A program made the translations under genes and the position numbers. A stretch of DNA of 6,634 nt from Candidatus Gastranaerophilales bacterium (lineage in GTDB: Bacteria > Cyanobacteriota > Vampirovibrionia > Gastranaerophilales > Gastranaerophilaceae), in assembly GCA_944325615.1 (NCBI GenBank), contig CALVAU010000120.1, forward strand, positions 1 through 6,634, read 5' to 3'. Shown here piece by piece: positions 4,561 through 6,634 of the stretch. Each line of letters starts with the position of its first letter. The stretch's first letter is position 1. The notes beneath the pieces are model-generated. The model saw only the letters and a list, made by a program, of their open reading frames with translations, made no database searches and had not been told where the DNA came from.

Positions 4561-6084
4561 TTATAAATCTACATCAGATTCTTTAATTGGTGCACCGATT
4601 ACACGCTCAACCTCAGCCGCATTGATATTGTAATTCAGCAAGTTTGAATAATAATCCAACTGTGCTGTCAAATATGAGTTTTCTGCATCTTTAAACTCGA
4701 TTGCATCACCCAATCCGACCTGATATCTTCTAAACGCTTGATATTGACGTTCTTTTGCCTGTTGCAGTGCAAGTTTTGATACGCCCAAACTGTCATGAGA
4801 ATTCATTAAACTTATATATGCACTTTTTACTTCCAAATATACATTTTGCTTTTGTTGCTCGTAATCCGCTACAGCTTTTTTATAAGTAGCTGTTGCTTCA
4901 TCTACTTGCTTTTTCAAAAGCATTAAATTTAATCCTGTATAATTCAACTGAACTCCGAATTGATACCCATAATCAGAATCAATTTGGCGTCCGCCTTGAT
5001 TGTAAGATCCAAACGCACTCAAATTTGGGGTAAATGCTCGTTTTGCACTACGTACGTTCATTTCAGCAGCATCCATTCTCTTCTTTGATGCAAGCAATGC
5101 AGGTCGAGAAGCTTCTGCTGTTGCAAGAAGATCTTTGAAGTTTACGTCATAAGCTTTTGTATTCAATTTATCTTTTAAAATTACACCCTCTAATTCAGGA
5201 ATACCTACAGCATTTGCTAGTTGTGCTGCAGCAAGTTCAAGTGTATTTTTAGCTTTGATTAAATTAACTTTTGCATTACCTGCGTTGTATTCAGCTGTTG
5301 TTACATCTATTTTTGCTTTTTTACCTATTTGATAATGTGCTCTTGCCTGTTTCAATTGCAATTCAAAATCTTTTACGGTATCTTCATAGACCATCTTTTG
5401 AATTTCTGCAAATACGAGGTTGTAGTATGCTACTTTTACATTATAAATAACAAGCTCGATACTTGTCTCAGCGTCGTATCTTGAAGCTTCAAAATCTCTT
5501 TTTGCATAATCTGCTAAGGCTTTTGTTTTACCAAAATCAAATAAAAGCATATCAGCTGATACTGTCGGCATATAATACATATTATATTTTTGACTCATCA
5601 TTCTCATATAAGAATTTGACATCGTCATAAACATATCATTACGAGAATAATTTACCCCAGCACTCAGGGTAGGAAAATAATTTGACCAAGCTTGTCCTAT
5701 ACGAGATTTGTAAATTTCAGAATTGCTGATAGCTGACATAATTGTCGGATGGTGTGTAATTGCAAGTTTTATACAATCGCTCAAAGTTACTTCTCCGTTC
5801 ATATCAGCATATTCTATTTTACTGTTTATTACGGGGAATTTAGTTTCATACATGCCTTCAGCTTCTTTTGATGAGTCTTTTTTGCTTTTGGCATTTAGAA
5901 TACTTTTTTTACGTTCCTGCCTTTTATTAACTTTTTTATTCTTCTCCGGGGCTACAATATGAATTTCTTCAGGCTTTTTAGCGATATTAGATTTTGATAC
6001 CGCTTCTACCTCTTTAGATAAAACGGATCCTGTAGAAATCGCTAGAACTGAACATACTAATAACAGGTTAACTATCTTTTTCAT
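4561..6084 (-). CDS. TolC-family outer-membrane efflux channel
   Basis: The 507-residue protein is the probable outer-membrane duct of a tripartite exporter. It has a signal peptide (MKK, then a hydrophobic core to about 18, cleavage probably near residue 23). A lysine/glutamate-rich linker occupies about 31-90. Two outer-membrane-efflux repeats follow. Repeat one covers about 99-295, with LSDCIKLAITHHPTIMSA at 101-118, FPTLSAGVNYSR, LLFDFGKTKALADYAK, and a long helix ending NAVGIPELEG at 291-300. Repeat two covers about 315-500, with LLATAEASRPALLASKKRMD, FTPNLSAFGSYN at 351-362, NYTGLNLMLLKKQVDEA, and RYQVGLGDAIEFKDAENSYL at 453-472. The long heptad-like helices suit the periplasmic coiled-coil tunnel. 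The start overlaps the RND stop in ATGA, a typical coupled arrangement, with GGAG about 11 bases upstream. Unusual points are the long basic linker and eight methionines within residues 151-172, in the predicted first external loop. Substrate is unknown. Confidence 0.94.
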   Translation of the reverse strand: MKKIVNLLLVCSVLAISTGSVLSKEVEAVSKSNIAKKPEEIHIVAPEKNKKVNKRQERKKSILNAKSKKDSSKEAEGMYETKFPVINSKIEYADMNGEVTLSDCIKLAITHHPTIMSAISNSEIYKSRIGQAWSNYFPTLSAGVNYSRNDMFMTMSNSYMRMMSQKYNMYYMPTVSADMLLFDFGKTKALADYAKRDFEASRYDAETSIELVIYNVKVAYYNLVFAEIQKMVYEDTVKDFELQLKQARAHYQIGKKAKIDVTTAEYNAGNAKVNLIKAKNTLELAAAQLANAVGIPELEGVILKDKLNTKAYDVNFKDLLATAEASRPALLASKKRMDAAEMNVRSAKRAFTPNLSAFGSYNQGGRQIDSDYGYQFGVQLNYTGLNLMLLKKQVDEATATYKKAVADYEQQKQNVYLEVKSAYISLMNSHDSLGVSKLALQQAKERQYQAFRRYQVGLGDAIEFKDAENSYLTAQLDYYSNLLNYNINAAEVERVIGAPIKESDVDL

Positions 6085-6634
6085 TTTACCGAAATCTCCA
6101 AATCTTTTTCCGTAATTTCCTTTTTAGGGAACAAATCAACAAATTCCTGAACTATTACATAGAACGCAGGAGTGAGCACTGCACCTATTGTAGCTGCTGC
6201 TATCATACCACCGAATACGGTAGATCCAACTGAAATTCTTGAATTTGCGCCTGCACCTTGAGCAAATATCATAGGCAATACACCGATGATAAATGCTAAT
6301 TCAGTCATCATAATCGCTCTAAATCTTAGTTTTGCAGCTTTTATCGCAGCTTCTTTAACTGAAAGCCCGTTTTTCTCATGCTCTTCTTTTGCAAATTCTA
6401 CAATCAAAATAGATTGTTTTGCAGCAAGACCAATCAAAGTAATCATACCTACCTGAGAATATATATCAAATGATTGGTTAATCATCATTTGGAATATCAA
6501 AGCTCCCAATGCAGCAATTGGTGATATTAGCAATACTGCAACAGGAATTGTATAGCTTTCATATAAGGCAACAAGGAATAAATATACAAATATCAAGGCC
6601 ATACTAACGATTATAAATGTTTGTCCCGACGCTT
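6081..6634 (-). CDS. RND efflux transporter permease (HAE-1/AcrB type), C-terminal part, cut by window edge
   Basis: The reading frame is open to the right edge, so this is the 3' end of a much larger gene (complete members are about 1,000 residues or more). The edge translation ASGQTFIIVSMALIFVYLFL continues into VALYESYTIPVAVLLISPIAALGAL, which matches the AcrB segment running from SGQ through ALYESW.IP. Further family landmarks are QVGMITLIGLAAKQSILIVE, AAKLRFRAIMMTELAFIIGV, GANSRISVGSTVFGGMIAAA and the last membrane helix TIGAVLTPAFYVIVQEFVDL, followed by a short charged tail. About 184 residues are visible, covering most of the C-terminal transmembrane bundle. Such permeases sit in the inner membrane and use the proton gradient to drive drug or lipid export. 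The intramembrane proton-relay Asp pair of TM4 is outside the window. The stop overlaps the tolC-like start by four bases. The internal methionine at 6602 is not a true start. Confidence 0.95.
   Translation of the reverse strand, partial: ASGQTFIIVSMALIFVYLFLVALYESYTIPVAVLLISPIAALGALIFQMMINQSFDIYSQVGMITLIGLAAKQSILIVEFAKEEHEKNGLSVKEAAIKAAKLRFRAIMMTELAFIIGVLPMIFAQGAGANSRISVGSTVFGGMIAAATIGAVLTPAFYVIVQEFVDLFPKKEITEKDLEISVK

Noticed and set aside
5723..5962. 79-codon plus-strand hydrophobic frame inside the tolC-like gene
   Set aside because: It is the antisense shadow of the Lys/Glu-rich linker (AAA/GAA codons read in reverse give Phe/Leu/Ser), with no independent support.
1..6634. CRISPR arrays, insertion sequences, phage genes, riboswitches
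   Set aside because: I found no spaced direct repeats, transposase or integrase motifs, terminal inverted repeats, or intergenic space large enough for a riboswitch (the longest gap is 65 bases).

Overview
The window looks like ordinary chromosome of an AT-rich, double-membraned bacterium. A TolC-type outer-membrane channel next to an RND efflux permease, plus a secreted protein with beta-barrel character, argue for an outer membrane. Base composition, tight gene packing, a tRNA without encoded CCA and the protein style would suit gut lineages such as Gastranaerophilales/Melainabacteria. That placement is an impression from style, not a demonstrated assignment. I see no mobile element, CRISPR array or integration scar.

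Left part (1-1268, minus strand): a soluble sensor histidine kinase with an N-terminal GAF-like region is followed after 9 bases by the first 22 codons of a YbaK/ProX-type aminoacyl-tRNA deacylase that runs off the left edge. No response regulator is present. Middle part (1283-3712, plus strand): three overlapping housekeeping genes, gmk (guanylate kinase), coaBC (4'-phosphopantothenoylcysteine synthase/decarboxylase of coenzyme A synthesis) and a Nif3/DUF34 metal-binding protein. The divergent kinase and gmk starts are only 14 bases apart. Both lack a Shine-Dalgarno sequence, and opposed -10-like boxes between them predict transcripts starting at or very near both start codons.

Centre (3713-3880): a tRNA-Gln(UUG) gene with its own strong-looking promoter, then a symmetric hairpin with A- and T-tracts that can end transcription from both sides. 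Right part (3881-6634, minus strand): the 3' end of an AcrB-type RND permease overlaps by four bases a tolC-family gene, followed after 65 bases by a small secreted, probably beta-barrel protein of unknown family that ends at the shared terminator. The permease and TolC-like protein should form the inner-membrane and outer-membrane parts of a tripartite exporter. The periplasmic adaptor gene would be expected beyond the right edge.

No clearly undescribed system is visible. The points most worth a second look are the 14-base divergent leaderless arrangement, the unrecognised outer-membrane protein beside the efflux genes, and a methionine-rich segment in a predicted external loop of the TolC-like protein.
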